Program-made: the position numbers and the translations under genes | Part shown: one piece after another, positions 43,127-55,756 of the stretch | Layout: each line of letters opens with the position of its first letter | Numbering within the stretch: position 1 is the first letter of the stretch | NCBI GenBank assembly: GCA_005406025.1 | Contig: BGZK01002102.1 | Location: forward strand, 1 to 64,000 | Reading direction: 5' to 3' | Length of the DNA stretch: 64,000 bases | Origin: Eumeta japonica | Lineage: Eukaryota > Arthropoda > Insecta > Lepidoptera > Psychidae | Notes under the pieces: model-generated | Told to the model about the DNA's origin: nothing | Seen by the model: only the letters and a program-made list of their open reading frames with translations | The model's database searches: none

Positions 43127-46100
43127 ATATCTACTCTAATGGATTATTGTAATGTTTATTTTAAATTATAGTTTGGAAGAATCAATGGATTTTTTATACT
43201 GTCCCGACTTCCATCTCAAAGTCTCAGTTTTTTATATGATATTAAATGAATCCGATCTGGATAAAGAAGATTACGTATTTTAATTAATAACCGAACCTAA
43301 AAACTTGACTTTTCTAGCAATTTTTGGAAATTACATACATATACTAGTAAATAATAAATAGAAACTACGAATAAGAGTCAAAATAAATGAACATTTCGTA
43401 TGAAAGTATTTGATAAAAACGATATCAATATTCCAAATCAAAATATGTTTGAAACTAAAGTTGCCAAAATCAATTTTTTTTAAACGAACGTAAAGAAAAT
43501 TTTATGGACGATGGTAAGAATTTCTAACATTGGAAAATTACACAATCAAAGAAACGAAATAATACAAAGATTAAATAAAATAGGCGCTTCGTTGCATGCC
43601 ATAGGAACAAAGTCTTAATGTTCTATAACAAAGTTATGGTAATTATGTATCGAGGCCCTAATTTCGGCTTCAGCAGTCGATGAGTTAGCGCGTGGTTTCT
43701 GTGTCTTTTGTTCTGACCCTCATCATCCTGGGTATTTGATTGATTTTAATACAATAATAAAATAAACAAGAAGAAAATACTTGTAACTCCTACTAATATC
43801 CCTCTGCATAATCTGTAAATGACATTTTTCTATTTATTGTATAATATTCTTACATTTATATCATTCGAAACATAGTCGGCCATCATTGCCTGACGTCTCA
43901 TTTATTGTGCCAAAATTATAGAAAATATTTATTGACAATTTGTAAATTTTGGTTACTTTCCTTGAAGTTTTTACTAAATTATAATTTTTTATTCATTACC
44001 ATAAATAAAAGAGTACACAGACAGTACATAGATATTTACTTTTAAAGCTATAATGTATAATAACTTTTTCGTAATAACGTATAGAATTAACAAATTTTAC
44101 ATTTGTTTAATTAATTTGATTGCATTGTACTATTTACATGTAGGACGATATTTTTAACCGCTTTCAAAAAACAATAAGAGGTTCTCAGAACTGATTTTAT
44201 TGATTCATTTTGAATTAGCATGTTCTCATTTTAATTTTTCGGGGTATTGGATTTCGAATTTGGAAGATATATAAGGAAACTCCCCAAAATCAAATAAAAA
44301 ATCTATAAAATATGAGATATATAGAGGAAAGTTTATAACAAATGTGGAATTGTCAAGTTTTTGACGGTTCCAAAACGAGATAGGTACCTAATTAAGGTCA
44401 TGGACGAGCCGAACGTGACTGGACATGGAGTGTGAAGGCATACAAGGGAATGAAACTCCTTAACGACAATCATCACCAATATGTCGATAGAATTAAAATG
44501 GACACGTGTGCACACCAGAAGACGATGCCGTTGTGAAGGTTTCCTCCCGTAGTGAACAGCATATACCTACTTCAAACTTTCCACACGATTCGTTCTGACG
44601 ATGAATGTGTCCTAAAATGTTCACATACACAATTTACTTGAGCCATAAGTACATACTACAGCAATACTCTCATAAGTTAAAATCATTGGAGCTCAATACT
44701 TTATTTACAGAATAATTTGTTAAGCTTCGCACCCGTCTAAGGACGTCCTTATAACAGTTCCATATCGGCAGTTCTGACCGTTATCGTATTGCAGTATATT
44801 ATTAAATGTCATCGTATTGCATAAAGTAGGTACAAATTGCATAAACAAAATAAGAAATGAGTTTTTATTATAAAACCATAATTGATATTGCAATGCCTAC
44901 GTAGCTCGCCGCTTGGTTTCACAAATCGTCATCCGCCGCCCAAAATGCCTGCTACGTTTTATTATACAGAGAAATTTCTAATTCGCTACAACGGTTCAAG
45001 TTTACAGCACGGAACAAAACCTGGAACAATGCAACGAATGACTTTTTTTTACTTAAAAGTGCAACAATAGCTCATTAGCCACCGGCACTATGCGGCTGCG
45101 GAATTCCTATTATTACACTAATCCGTTTTACAGTTATACGAAACACAAAGAAATAAACTGGCGTGTGCCTTAATGTTTTCAATTTGTAATGAATTTACAC
45201 TATATTTTAATGAGTACGTAATAGAATACCTTGTAAAAGACTTCTATCACCTTTGTTGTGATATCCTAGTGAAAACTTTGCTTTACCAAAATCAAAAATA
45301 TCCTGTAACGCTCTTAATATTGTAGTTTTCTGTTACTGACAGAATTTTCAGAACCGGATCAGTAGTTCTGGAGATCACTCCTTACATCCAAATATACAGA
45401 CATACATCCTACACCTCTTTACAATGTTAGGTACACACGTATAGGTACACAGTCATATAGAAATAAATGAACATTGGCTACAAAAAAAAACTTAAAAACA
45501 TTAATTAAATTTCCTTTCACTCATCACATATTGGGTTATCGAAATCACATATAGCCTATCATTTGTTCATACTTCAAACATATATTCTTATTTTATACCA
45601 CTTTTCATCGATATCGAGATACAGAGAGATGTATCTACCGATAAACAGACAAAATTTAAAACATAGTAGAAAGGGTCAGCGCTTAATACGCGCATTGACT
45701 TTATATCAGATTTAATGGAATCGTGAAGGTCATCATGTGTTTTGATTAATTATTAATCCATACAAAAATGTAGGTGTTACCGCGTGGACGATTTTATGTT
45801 GTTTAAGAAATAGATTGTCAATTTTGGTTCATAATTTGCTTTTCTAAACCTAATTAATTAATATACATAAACACTTGCATGTGTATATATTAATATTGCG
45901 GTGCCGCGTGTGCGATCCCAAGACGCCACTAGGGGTCAGCCTTCTTTCTAATTATTCCCCTTTCCTATGGTATTTTTTTTCGACACTATACATATGCAAA
46001 GTTCGGAGGCGGACCGGCATAATTTAAAGTTTCGAGGAAACTGCAATACACTATTTTGAGATTTTGTATTAGGCAATAGCTTGAAATAAACATTTGGTCC

Positions 46101-46639
46101 ATTCGAGCACACCTGGCTTTGGATTTTGTATAATATTTATTTTATATGTACGATATTTATTTATTTATCCACATTTTAACATTTTCGTACATACCCACAC
46201 GCGGAAATAACTGTCGGCATACAGTTATTTTTGCATTTTTACGCAAGTTGTTATATTTATGTTCTCAAAGTTTCTTAAGTTAAGAATACCTTTAAGTATT
46301 ATATTTATAGGCGCTATTTACATCCGCATTACACGTGGCTTACAAATTTCGAATTATACATTGTTGTTAGAGTTTAGTGGATAAAGACATAATGTACGTG
46401 AATGTTTAAGGGTTCAAATTCAAGAAAAAATACTTTTTTTATTGTACAAGTTATTTAATATGAAATACTAAACATAAAATTTGTGAGTAATTATATTGTG
46501 TTTATTATGGCACCGAGAAAGTTAACTGTGTCTTTACTACATGCATTATAATTTATTAACTTCTAACTGAGATAAAATGAACGATATTTCTAAGGTAGCA
46601 TCTCTCAATAAAAACGGCGTTCAGAATTTTTAAATAAAA
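43127..46639. other. 3'-flank of BEN copy Y
   Basis: Non-coding. The range 43,127-44,330 is closest to 60,164-61,430 (Z). From about 44,400 on it becomes a near-identical inverse of 14,011-16,300 (left array). The change of closest partner suggests a recombination or conversion boundary near 44.3 kb. Confidence 0.6.
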
Positions 46640-47570
46640 TACGCAGATATAGAAAATATTTATAATGATTTCGTGGAAAAGCACGTCAATATTGAATCTT
46701 TGTCTACACCAGAGGTGTTTGGTTCTGAAAGCCACAAAAGAAATACGATTTCTAGTCCAATCTTTATTACGATATCAAGCGGAGATAGGCAGAACTGGTC
46801 AATCTGATCAATCTAATGTCTCTAAGCATTTGGAATATACAGAACCTAAACAAAATAAAAAGGTTTTTTTCGAAATTGCAACTTTCTCCCTTTTCTGGCA
46901 GAATAGAGGAATATTTTTCATTTATCGATATATTTAAATCTATTATCGGCAATGACAATTCGTAATCAGATACGGAAAAATTATATTGCCTTATTGGTAA
47001 TTTATCTGGGGACCGAAGACGTTGATTGAATAATTGTCAATTACCAAAAAAAAATATTTAGTAGCATTAAATTTATTACAACAATATTATAGTAATGAAA
47101 GGTATTGACCGATAAATTATTGTATAATTTGTTGTCTGTCACGTCGGTTAATAAAACGATGAGCTCTTTAAAAACTTTTAAACATCTTATTAAAAGTACT
47201 AAGGCCTTATAAAAATTAATATTTCCCGTATCTCAATGGTCGTGTTTAGAATTTTATATTAACTTACAAAAATATACAGTAATAGGCGTAAGGATTTTGA
47301 AAAACGCATGGATGGCAAAAATTACCTATGTTTGATGATTTCATTAAATTTTTTTGAAAACGAGTTAAGAATATTGGAATCTACAGCACCTCCATCTTCA
47401 GCAGAAAAGAGAAGGGGCAATAAATACTAATCATTCGGATCCAAGCAGTATAGTTATCAATCTACTACAATTAATCCTATAGAACAATGCAATTATTGTC
47501 ACTTACAAAATTATCTCATAAGTTTTCGTTTTTTTTTCATTGAAACCACGAGGGCGAATGCAACATATTT
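46640..47570 (+). mobile_element. BEL/Pao gag relic, plus arm
   Basis: Recognisable gag pieces with stops and frameshifts between them: EVFGSESHKR region (46,650-46,790), SPFSGRIEEYFSFIDIF (about 46,890-46,940), KLYCLIGNLSG (about 46,975-47,010), FFENELRILESTAPPS (about 47,350-47,400) and a zinc-knuckle start CNYC (about 47,490). No LTR, protease or pol nearby. Sequence differs from the gag at 23.5-24.3 kb, so it is another BEL lineage. Inverted, shortened partner at 13,330-14,010. Confidence 0.7.
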
Positions 47571-47930
47571 CTAACAATAGATTTGGTTTTAGATGTTTGA
47601 TTGATCGTAATATTTCTATTTTTAAACATTTAATATTTTAATTGCTTCGTAAAACACCGATAAATGTCAAATCCGGACGAACGTTAATGATTTTCAGTTA
47701 CAAATTACAAATTAAAAATGCATTTTCTAATTTCTGACACTACAGTTATATTGACAATCTGTAAGAAAACACCGACACTTTTTGTTTCTCTCGGCAGTCC
47801 CCAATGACTGCCTTTCATAGGTTTCTTTTATATTATTTTTTAGGGCAAATACCTAGATAAAGTTCACATTAGATACAAATGTCTATCGAAATCGTTACAA
47901 CGTACTGGCCGATGTGGTTTGTTCATTCAA

Positions 47931-48050
47931 AGTAATAAACACCGCCCGCAGCCACCTACGGCACCCACGTGTCGTAGCAGTGCCGCACTACGCACCGTAG
48001 CCGAACTGAGAGCTTTTACAGCTTCGTGATGTCCTTGAATATGGCACAAC
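47931..48050 (-). pseudogene. Conserved patch 'HHEAVKALSSATVRSAA' (copy 3)
   Basis: Inverse of 12,874-12,991, almost identical. Upstream of the Z promoter and facing away from it, as in the left units. Confidence 0.3.
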
Positions 48051-48364
48051 CATTTTACTCGTATCGTTTTCATTACAATCTACTGACCTTACCATGTCGT
48101 GCCAAATTCTATAAATAAAATCAAGTTTCTAATTTGAACTGAAAATCAGGTGTAGGTTAGGAAATATCCCATATTTCATAAATATATTTAGAGATTTGTT
48201 ATACACGTATTATTGAATAATTTTAAAACACTAATTGCGGTAATCGCAATTTGAAGATTTCGTATATATAAAAAGAAGAAATCTTAAGGTATCAAACATT
48301 TAATCAGACTACCTATTTCTTACTTGCAGACGTTGATTTCATTGATTAAAAAACAAACGTTTTG

Positions 48365-48590
48365 ATGCTCGTTACCGACTACCATCATGATCTCTCTATA
48401 GATCGTCGATTCAACTAAAGGAAAATGCAAACGGGCGACCGAGGAATATCTGTATTCCCTAATAATAAATTGCCGATGAGCATTCAAGTTGCGTCTGCAG
48501 TCGTACAACCCCAGGACATCGCTCGGCGCGGGGCACCAGAGCACGTACTCTCCACGCCGTTGCTTCGACCAGCATTGGGAAATTCACGTG
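48365..48590 (-). pseudogene. Coding-like patch 'VLWCPAPSDVLG' (copy 4)
   Basis: Minus frame MLWCPAPSDVLGLYDCRRN, then NAHRQFIIREYRYSSVARLH, ending at a TAA (48,320). The longest open version, about 74 codons with a CTG at its start in place of ATG. Still unrecognised. Confidence 0.35.
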
Positions 48591-48990
48591 TCTTCAAAGT
48601 GTTTGGCGTACGACCGATTTGAAACAATAAGACTAATTAAGCCTGATCGAGTCATTAAGCGCGAGTCAATACGATATCTATGTACTTCGTACTATTTCAA
48701 CTAAGTGCATAAATATCTATTTTATGTATTCTGTTGCGTTTAGAGGCACCTTTATATTCGTGAAAGTGAGTTATTACTTATTAAAACTACTATTTCAAAA
48801 TTATGAAGTATTTTAGCGTGTGCTTCGTCGAAAAAATACATGACCGATCTGAAGTCACTAGTAGAAAAAGGTACATATGTGGTAGATCATCATGATTATC
48901 GGTACTTATTGGCAAAAGTACGAATAACCTCAGTGAGTCGGAAAAAAGGGCGTAAATACGTAGAAGCGTAAACAATAGCAATAAATAAAA

Positions 48991-49399
48991 AATTGGTTGC
49001 CTGTAAAGTCGGTATACGGGCGAAAGTTTTACGTGACAACGACTTTGAATGGTAAAATCATTTTAATGTGAATATTCATTCGTATAGTAGGAAGAAGGAT
49101 GAAATAATAGTAACAATTTAAAACATTTATTTATACAAAGAATTATATTTAAAACATTAATTTATACAAAGAATCTCGCACTGAATTTCATATTAACAAA
49201 ATTTTATTTTACCTTTACACATACATACGTATTTACAAATATACATACAATAACTTGCAATACATTTGCAAGCTATGCTAATTCTCTAGTGCAGACCGAT
49301 CATAGTGAGAGAGACGCAAGGCATTCGGCGCGTTCGGTGACTCATCGTTACGTTACCGAGCGTTACAACTAGCAACCTAATTTAAGACGTTGTCACGTC
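48991..49399 (+). mobile_element. Repeated element 'TTGGTTGCC', copy 2
   Basis: 409 bp, AATTGG...CACGTC, with AAAA after it. The unoccupied site ATAAATAAAACAGTCGAGTG is present inverted at 2,325-2,350, so both ends of the insert are defined and a 4 bp A-run duplication is the simplest reading. Shorter than copies 3 and 4 by internal loss. Confidence 0.85.
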
Positions 49400-49681
49400 A
49401 AAACAGTCGAGTGTTTTTACGCACCGTCTACAATAGCTACTGCGAAAGCTCTCGCCGTATAACTGCGTGCAGGCGATATTAGTGCCAGGAGGAAGTGCGG
49501 GCCCGCGTCGGAGGGGCTCATAATGGGGTGGCGCTGTTCGTGTCGCAGCCGCGCCCTTTGTCGGGCGTGAAGCGGGCGGGGCGGGACAGAAGTGCCATTA
49601 AAAGCGAAACGACGAAGAACCGGCATTGCTAATCTGACGGCGAACGATATAAGACTTGCTGAACAGTGCTCAAGATTGATC
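49400..49681. promoter_or_regulatory. GC-rich promoter-like island (copy Z)
   Basis: Inverse counterpart of 2,046-2,330, with the divergent ATG at 49,521 (minus, MSPSDAGPHFLLALISPAR) and GC boxes near 49,570-49,585. It lies directly before exon 1 of Z. Confidence 0.45.
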
Positions 49682-49776
49682 ATGGCCACGCCGATAGACA
49701 TGTTGATTTTGGCGCTCGAAGCCACAGGACCCGAGGCCGGGACCTTCCGGTGCCGACATCGGTGAGGACATACAAG
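49682..49776 (+). pseudogene. BEN copy Z exon 1
   Basis: ATG at 49,682 gives MATPIDMLILALEATGPEAG and stops by frameshift at 49,765. The exon end ATACAAG|GTAATC matches that at 1,976-2,045 (GTACAAG|GTAAGC). One extra base separates the two frames. Confidence 0.55.
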
Positions 49777-50775
49777 GTAATCATTGTTCTTAAATTTTAC
49801 ACTTTTTCTTCCGCAATATGTGTATTCTTTAGACCTCAGCACTGTAAGACATTTATACTTCAACTTTTTTAAATTGAGTATTCACATGTATTTTGAGATT
49901 GAATATTACGAGACTACATCACCAAGTTGCAGATTATTTCAATGTGTTCTGATTAAATAGATATATTAAGTGTGAATCGCTTGTACTTTATCTATATCAT
50001 ATAAACAATGAATTATAGTTCATAGTTATAATAAGTGGTGGATTAATTAGTTAGTATCAAATTTTAATAGAACTCACCAATATTTCTCTATATTCCAAAG
50101 AGTGTCTGCATAACCGTTAGCTAAATGTATTAATCTGTATTTCCTATTTTTGGTTTACTTTTATACTGTGTAATCTGTATATCTTGAACAATCGAATTAA
50201 TTAATTTGTGGCTCATGTTCGAAAATGACAAACAAATTTTAATTCCATATACAACCAAGAACTATTGAAATATTTATGTAATGGTGAAATAATATTATTG
50301 TATTAAGTTTTCATTTTGATCAAATATATTAATACAATAAAAAAGAAATTTGCCACAAGGAACAACAATAAAGTCTAAGTTTGTTTCGGTATGATTTTAT
50401 TTCTACACATGTAAAACTTCTACCGGTTTTGTCAAGTCAGAAGATTCTATGGAATTTAAGTTATCCGAGGTCAATTTTGAAAATTAAGTCTTTCAAAGCA
50501 TTGAAACCGTTGTATTATATTTGAATAATTATAATACTAGTTATCAATAAAAAATTATTAGTGCGATGCACGTATCCATTGCTGCTTACGATTGTAATCG
50601 TCCACTTCGAAACGCGCATTCACTAGAAATCGAACCAGAACCATTACAGATACACGAAAAGCGGCGACAAAAGTTGATAGCAAAAAAGGTAGCATTTTTT
50701 GTGAAATTTGGCAAAACTTATTCAGGAACGGGGTAGGAAGACATCTTTGTATTTCATAGCTTTAATGCTGAAGTA
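49777..50775. other. Spacer, intron 1 start of copy Z
   Basis: AT-rich, partly the inverse of 820-1,975. No gene. Confidence 0.5.
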
Positions 50776-50909
50776 ATGATCCTCACGCTAGACCACGGCG
50801 TGCCGGCCGGCCCCGCAGGCGCCGCCGCGGAGGCGCTGCATCCCGCCAGCGCGGCCGTGGCGTCGGACTGCAGCGCGAAACGCGCCCGCCGAAGTCGTCG
50901 CCCCGTCCG
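50776..50909 (+). pseudogene. First-exon variant 1b, Z arm
   Basis: MILTLDHGVPAGPAGAAAEA then LHPASAAVASDCSA; a lost base relative to 678-819 shifts the end. Donor CCG|GTGAGT kept. Confidence 0.45.
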
Positions 50910-51365
50910 GTGAGTTCATAGACACTATCTTTAATATTTAATATCTTTATCGTTACGTAACATTCGTTGCAATAATAAGTAATGTAAGTTTATTCATTTT
51001 ATGAAAATAAACATTTTTATTTATATAAAAAATATAGTTATGCGCATCACGAATTCATTTAACAATGTTATGTTTATTCCTTTCATTATAATTATTATGC
51101 TGCTCAGAGCCGTTTCGTCTTCTCTCATTTAGTAATCATAATTTCAGGGGAAAAGACTCGGATCACCAGGTCGAAACTACTATTCTCAAAGTTGTGAATT
51201 GTAAAAAGGCAATGTTAGATCTTTTAATACCAATCCAATTAGGTACATTTAGTCGTCGTTTAAATTCTAACGAATGGCAATCTCGAGTATTTAGGTAACG
51301 ATCATTAATAGTTTCGTACTTAATGTACTGTACTAATTGAATTTGATTCATCGTATAAAAAAAAA

Positions 51366-51821
51366 AATTGGTTGCCTGTAAAGTCGGTATACGGGCGAAA
51401 GTTTTACGTGACAACGACTTTGAATGGTAAAATCATTTTAATGTGAATATTCATTCGTATAGTAGGAAGAAGGATGAAATAATAGTAACAATTTAAAACA
51501 TTTATTTATACAAAGAATTATATTTAAAACATTAATTTATACAAAGAATCTCGCACTGAATTTCATATTAACAAAATTTTATTTTTACCTTTACACATAC
51601 ATACGTATTTATATACAAATATACATACAATAACTTGCAATACATTTGCAAGCTATGCACTAATTCTCTAGCGCAGACCGATCATAGTTGAGTGGGAGAG
51701 AGACGCAAGGCATTCGGCGGGCCTCTCTCTCGTTCGGTGACTCATCGTTACGTTACCGAGCGTTACACTTTTTCATAAGTGACTCCCAGCCGCAACCTAA
51801 TTTAAGACGTTGTCACGTCAA
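51366..51821 (+). mobile_element. Repeated element 'TTGGTTGCC', copy 3
   Basis: 456 bp, almost identical to copy 4 except for a 10 bp GC-rich gap. Long A-run at its left edge. The homologous site on the left arm (about 17,455-17,470) is unoccupied. Confidence 0.85.
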
Positions 51822-52495
51822 TATTTGAACGCGAACTAAACTTGGAGGAAGAGGTTTCGGTGATGTAAAAGCTATATTTTAATATTACCTATGTGCTTTT
51901 ATTTGACTCAAATTTGTTTGTGGTAACTAAAATAAGAATAAAAATATCGCTAACTAGCATTTGCATCTGACTTCGTCATATTAGTGTTCCACCACTTGCA
52001 TTTATCAGTCGCGGCTAAAGTACTCGTTCTCTCTTCACGAATACTTTCCGTTCTAAATGTACTAATGATTTAAGATTTTTGTTTATATTTTCCTGTGAGC
52101 TATGAGTGACGTATATCAGCAGTTTCTTAAACTGAGAGAGAGAAAGATCGTATTTGGTCATTATCTTCTAAAACACGGTTTCTACCGATTTATTTCATAT
52201 GCCAATATGAAAATTTTAATTTGCTCCTCCCCCACATTATTGAAGTGACTAATAGGAAATTTTGGTTCGCGACTTACTCATTTTTATAGCAGAGGAAATA
52301 TATAAATCTTTTTAGATATCTAAATTTTGCATGAAAATGTTTTACGCAGATCGAACTATAGAAACACTTCATGATGATAATGAATGGATTGAAATTAATA
52401 ATGGTTTTGGTTTTAATGCAAAAAGAAACTGTGTCGCGAGTGCGCGGTGTACGCCACGTCGTATTAAATGTTACAGTGCCACTTTAAGATAAAAA
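51822..52495. other. Intron 1 of copy Z, middle part
   Basis: The range 51,822-52,110 is the inverse of 17,184-17,470. The rest appears once. No gene seen. Confidence 0.5.
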
Positions 52496-52961
52496 ATTTG
52501 GTTGCCTGTAAAGTCGGTATACGGGCGAAAGTTTTACGTGACAACGACTTTGAATGGTAAAATCATTTTAATGTGAATATTCATTCGTATAGTAGGAAGA
52601 AGGATGAAATAATAGTAACAATTTAAAACATTTATTTATACAAAGAATTATATTTAAAACATTAATTTATACAAAGAATCTCGCACTGAATTTCATATTA
52701 ACAAAATTTTATTTTTACCTTTACACATACATACGTATTTATATACAAATATACATACAATAACTTGCAATACATTTGCAAGCTATGCACTAATTCTCTA
52801 GTGCTGCGCGCGCGGCAGACCGATCATAGTTGAGTGGGAGAGAGACGCAAGGCATTCGGCGGGCCTCTCTCTCGTTCGGTGACTCATCGTTACGTTACCG
52901 AGCGTTACACTTTTTCATAAGTGACTCCCAGCCGCAACCTAATTTAAGACGTTGTCACGTC
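52496..52961 (+). mobile_element. Repeated element 'TTGGTTGCC', copy 4
   Basis: 466 bp, flanked by A-runs on both sides. Near-identity with copy 3, about 1.1 kb away, points to recent mobility or conversion. The frame at 52,830-53,087 crosses the element edge and is not a gene. Confidence 0.85.
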
Positions 52962-54027
52962 AAAAAAATCGGGAGGTTGCCACGATCCAAGTGTTTGAAG
53001 TGTTGGAAATGGATGATGTGGTTTCTTATATATACAAATGTAAATAATGGCTTCTGTGTAACTTGTTTCATACTAAAGCCACGATGATCCAAACTTCACA
53101 GTAGCCTATCAGTCGTTCCTACCTCTATTGCGGACATTGCGCAGAGAATGTAGATATAGATCTAGCGCACGCGATTTTTTAGGCTATATAAGTAGTCTAG
53201 GATCTTGAAATAGCATAGTAAATTTCTCCAAAATTATTGAACCTAAAATTAAATACAGAAAATAGTTCTTGATCACAAACAAATCGAAGTCAGATTTAGG
53301 AAAACATAGTAGACAAAATATTTATAATAAAGAATATTGTCTAGGTCTAGAAATGTCTGAGGTATGATTTTAGGCACGATATGATATTTTCAATTATCTA
53401 ATCGATTTCACACAAGATTATTTCCCGACGACCAATACTCGTGGCGGGTCCGTCGCACACAAAACTCTAACTGCGGCAAAATAAAAAGGGGGTACTGGTT
53501 TTAACAGTGCAGTTTTTAAAACACCTGTCTTCCTTTTACCTATGTGTTGTTCGACGCGCCCCAACACTCCACGTGCCCTAGGATATAAAACGTTTTATAA
53601 AATCCGAGTTTGTAAATAATTTTCCATAACGGCCGATGTCCTGTCATAATTTATTGTACCTAAAATTTTTATTTAAGAACCATGAAATAGGTAAATCTTT
53701 ATTAGCATTTGCATAAGATGATTTACATATATAAGTTTATGTCGTTTTTTCAATTTGATTCGGGTTCGTTTTAAATTATTTTCATTTGTAGTTATCATAA
53801 ACAAAAGCTGGTTTAAAACTTGTTACTTCGCGTAAATATGGCGTTAATATCGAATCACATCGCAGTAAATGAAAAAGAAATAATTTCCTAATTGAAAAGC
53901 GATTATCAGGAATTACAGATGAGACAATACATAAGGAAATTTCAAATTAATAACACAATGCGTATTTATTGAAATAAATAAAAAAAAGATTTTAGCAAAG
54001 TTAACTAACGAAACAAAAACACGGATA
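52962..54027. other. Intron 1 of copy Z, distal part
   Basis: Non-coding, seen once, except 53,975-54,027, which is the inverse of the X side of the inversion junction. Confidence 0.5.
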
Positions 54028-55102
54028 TCCTACTAATATGTATTATAAATGCGAATGTTTGTAAGAATGGATGTATGTTTGATACTCTTTCACGCAAAAA
54101 CTACTAAATGGATTTTGAGTACACTTTACTATAATTTAGCTTACACATCAGAATAACAGATAGGCTATAATTTATAAAGATATAGTGTGAATTATCCAAA
54201 ATATAGCGATAAGTGTCAAGTAAGTAGGGAAAATCTTTCATCTGCGAGCTATTCTGTCGAGGCGCCGCAAAACTGTTGAAATTACATGTATATAATATAT
54301 AATGGAAACGTTTATCTTAAATAGTCCCATAAAAGACAACATATATCTATCTTTTATGTGTAAGCCATTATCGCCAAAATAGTGAGCCATAAATACTATA
54401 AAATTGATTATTTATTTCTAACGCACATTTGATAGTAACAAATTGATACTTATATCAAAATAAATACTTTTATCGCATCTGGTGTTTAAAGCCGATAAAC
54501 TTTGTCATTCACACTACATCATTTGGACAAATATTTGAATAGTTATGACGATAGACAAGCGAGTGCACGATATTATGGTGCGGTCCGGCGGCAGGGTCAG
54601 GCCATAAAGGTAGCAGGCATACATTTGAGCACGCAATGTTTTTTCCCACGCCCAGCTCTATGTGGCTTGCTCACGCGTTTCTAAATCGCAAAATCTGCAC
54701 ACACCTTTATACACACCAAAATAAATCGTTTAACATAGTCTATAGGAGTATATTGCAGTAGCCTATAACTTTTGCATTACCATCAATCATCATATACTTC
54801 CGTACCTATCTATCCTTACAAACTATAGCGTTTGTAATACCTGTAATACATATTAGTGAGATCATCATAAAAAATACTTAGATCCAATTTACATACATTG
54901 CACAATATAATTGTTCGAACACTTATAACTGGAGAACGGCTCAAACCGATTATCATGATTTTTAATTTTTGGGATTTGTCTCAGTACTGAATAGCAGAAT
55001 AATATAGAAACATTGAAAAATTGACGAATAAATAAAATACTTTCTATCACTAATATCACAATTTTCCATTACCACGCGGGTGAGTCCGCGGGGCGCAGCT
55101 AG
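54028..55102 (+). mobile_element. Helitron, Z arm
   Basis: 1,075 bp, TCCTACTAATAT...GCGCAGCTAG between A and T. Partner of 38,746-39,824. A broken helicase fragment lies at 54,502-54,684, where GQAIKVAGIHL is followed by a frameshift. Confidence 0.8.
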
Positions 55103-55573
55103 TATAGAATAAAACGACAAACAATTTACAACAGGTTGTAAAAGAGATTTTTGGACGTTAAAGTATCATATTATTGTTGTCTGAGAAGGAGTTACCATAA
55201 ATCTAATATGTACTTAGGCCAAGTTCAGGGAAACCAGCAATGTAACAGTAAGCTGTTAGGAGTGTAAGGGGTATAGAAAACTCAAATAAAATTTTTGAAT
55301 GCCGTAAATTTTTATTTAAAAAAAAAATAGATTTAAGCCGCACTAGCGAATGAATAGTTTTCATTCGCTGTGATATATATTTTTTTTAATTCAACGAATT
55401 GACACTGACAACGATAAACAAGACGGGCAAGCGCTTACGATATAAAAAATGGCTAAATGAGACGTTTGTCCCGCTTAACGAACGTGCGACTATACTAATA
55501 GCAAATTATGAACATTTATGTTGAATGCATTTTCTATGACTTCATGGAAAGACAGATGTTAGACATTTTACAG

Positions 55574-55756
55574 TTTATGTGATTTTGCTAGACGATCGTA
55601 ACACCATCGAAGACCCTTTGCCGTCTCTCGCTAAGAACGGTCAGAAAAGCCGCGTCAATTCGGAGACAACAAACGATCTGGAGCCGGGGGGATTACTCGA
55701 GTAGCGGGTCCTCGTGGGCGCCAGACCAGCAGTCGAGCTCTGACAGCGAGAGCGAG
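55574..55756 (+). pseudogene. BEN copy Z exon A
   Basis: Starts YVILLDDRNTIEDPLPSLAK, continues VNSETTNDLEPG, then a run of six G (five would keep the frame) shifts it to a TAG. The unshifted end reads SSSGSSWAPDQQSSSDSESE before |GTAAGC. Serine- and acid-rich, with no known domain. Confidence 0.7.
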
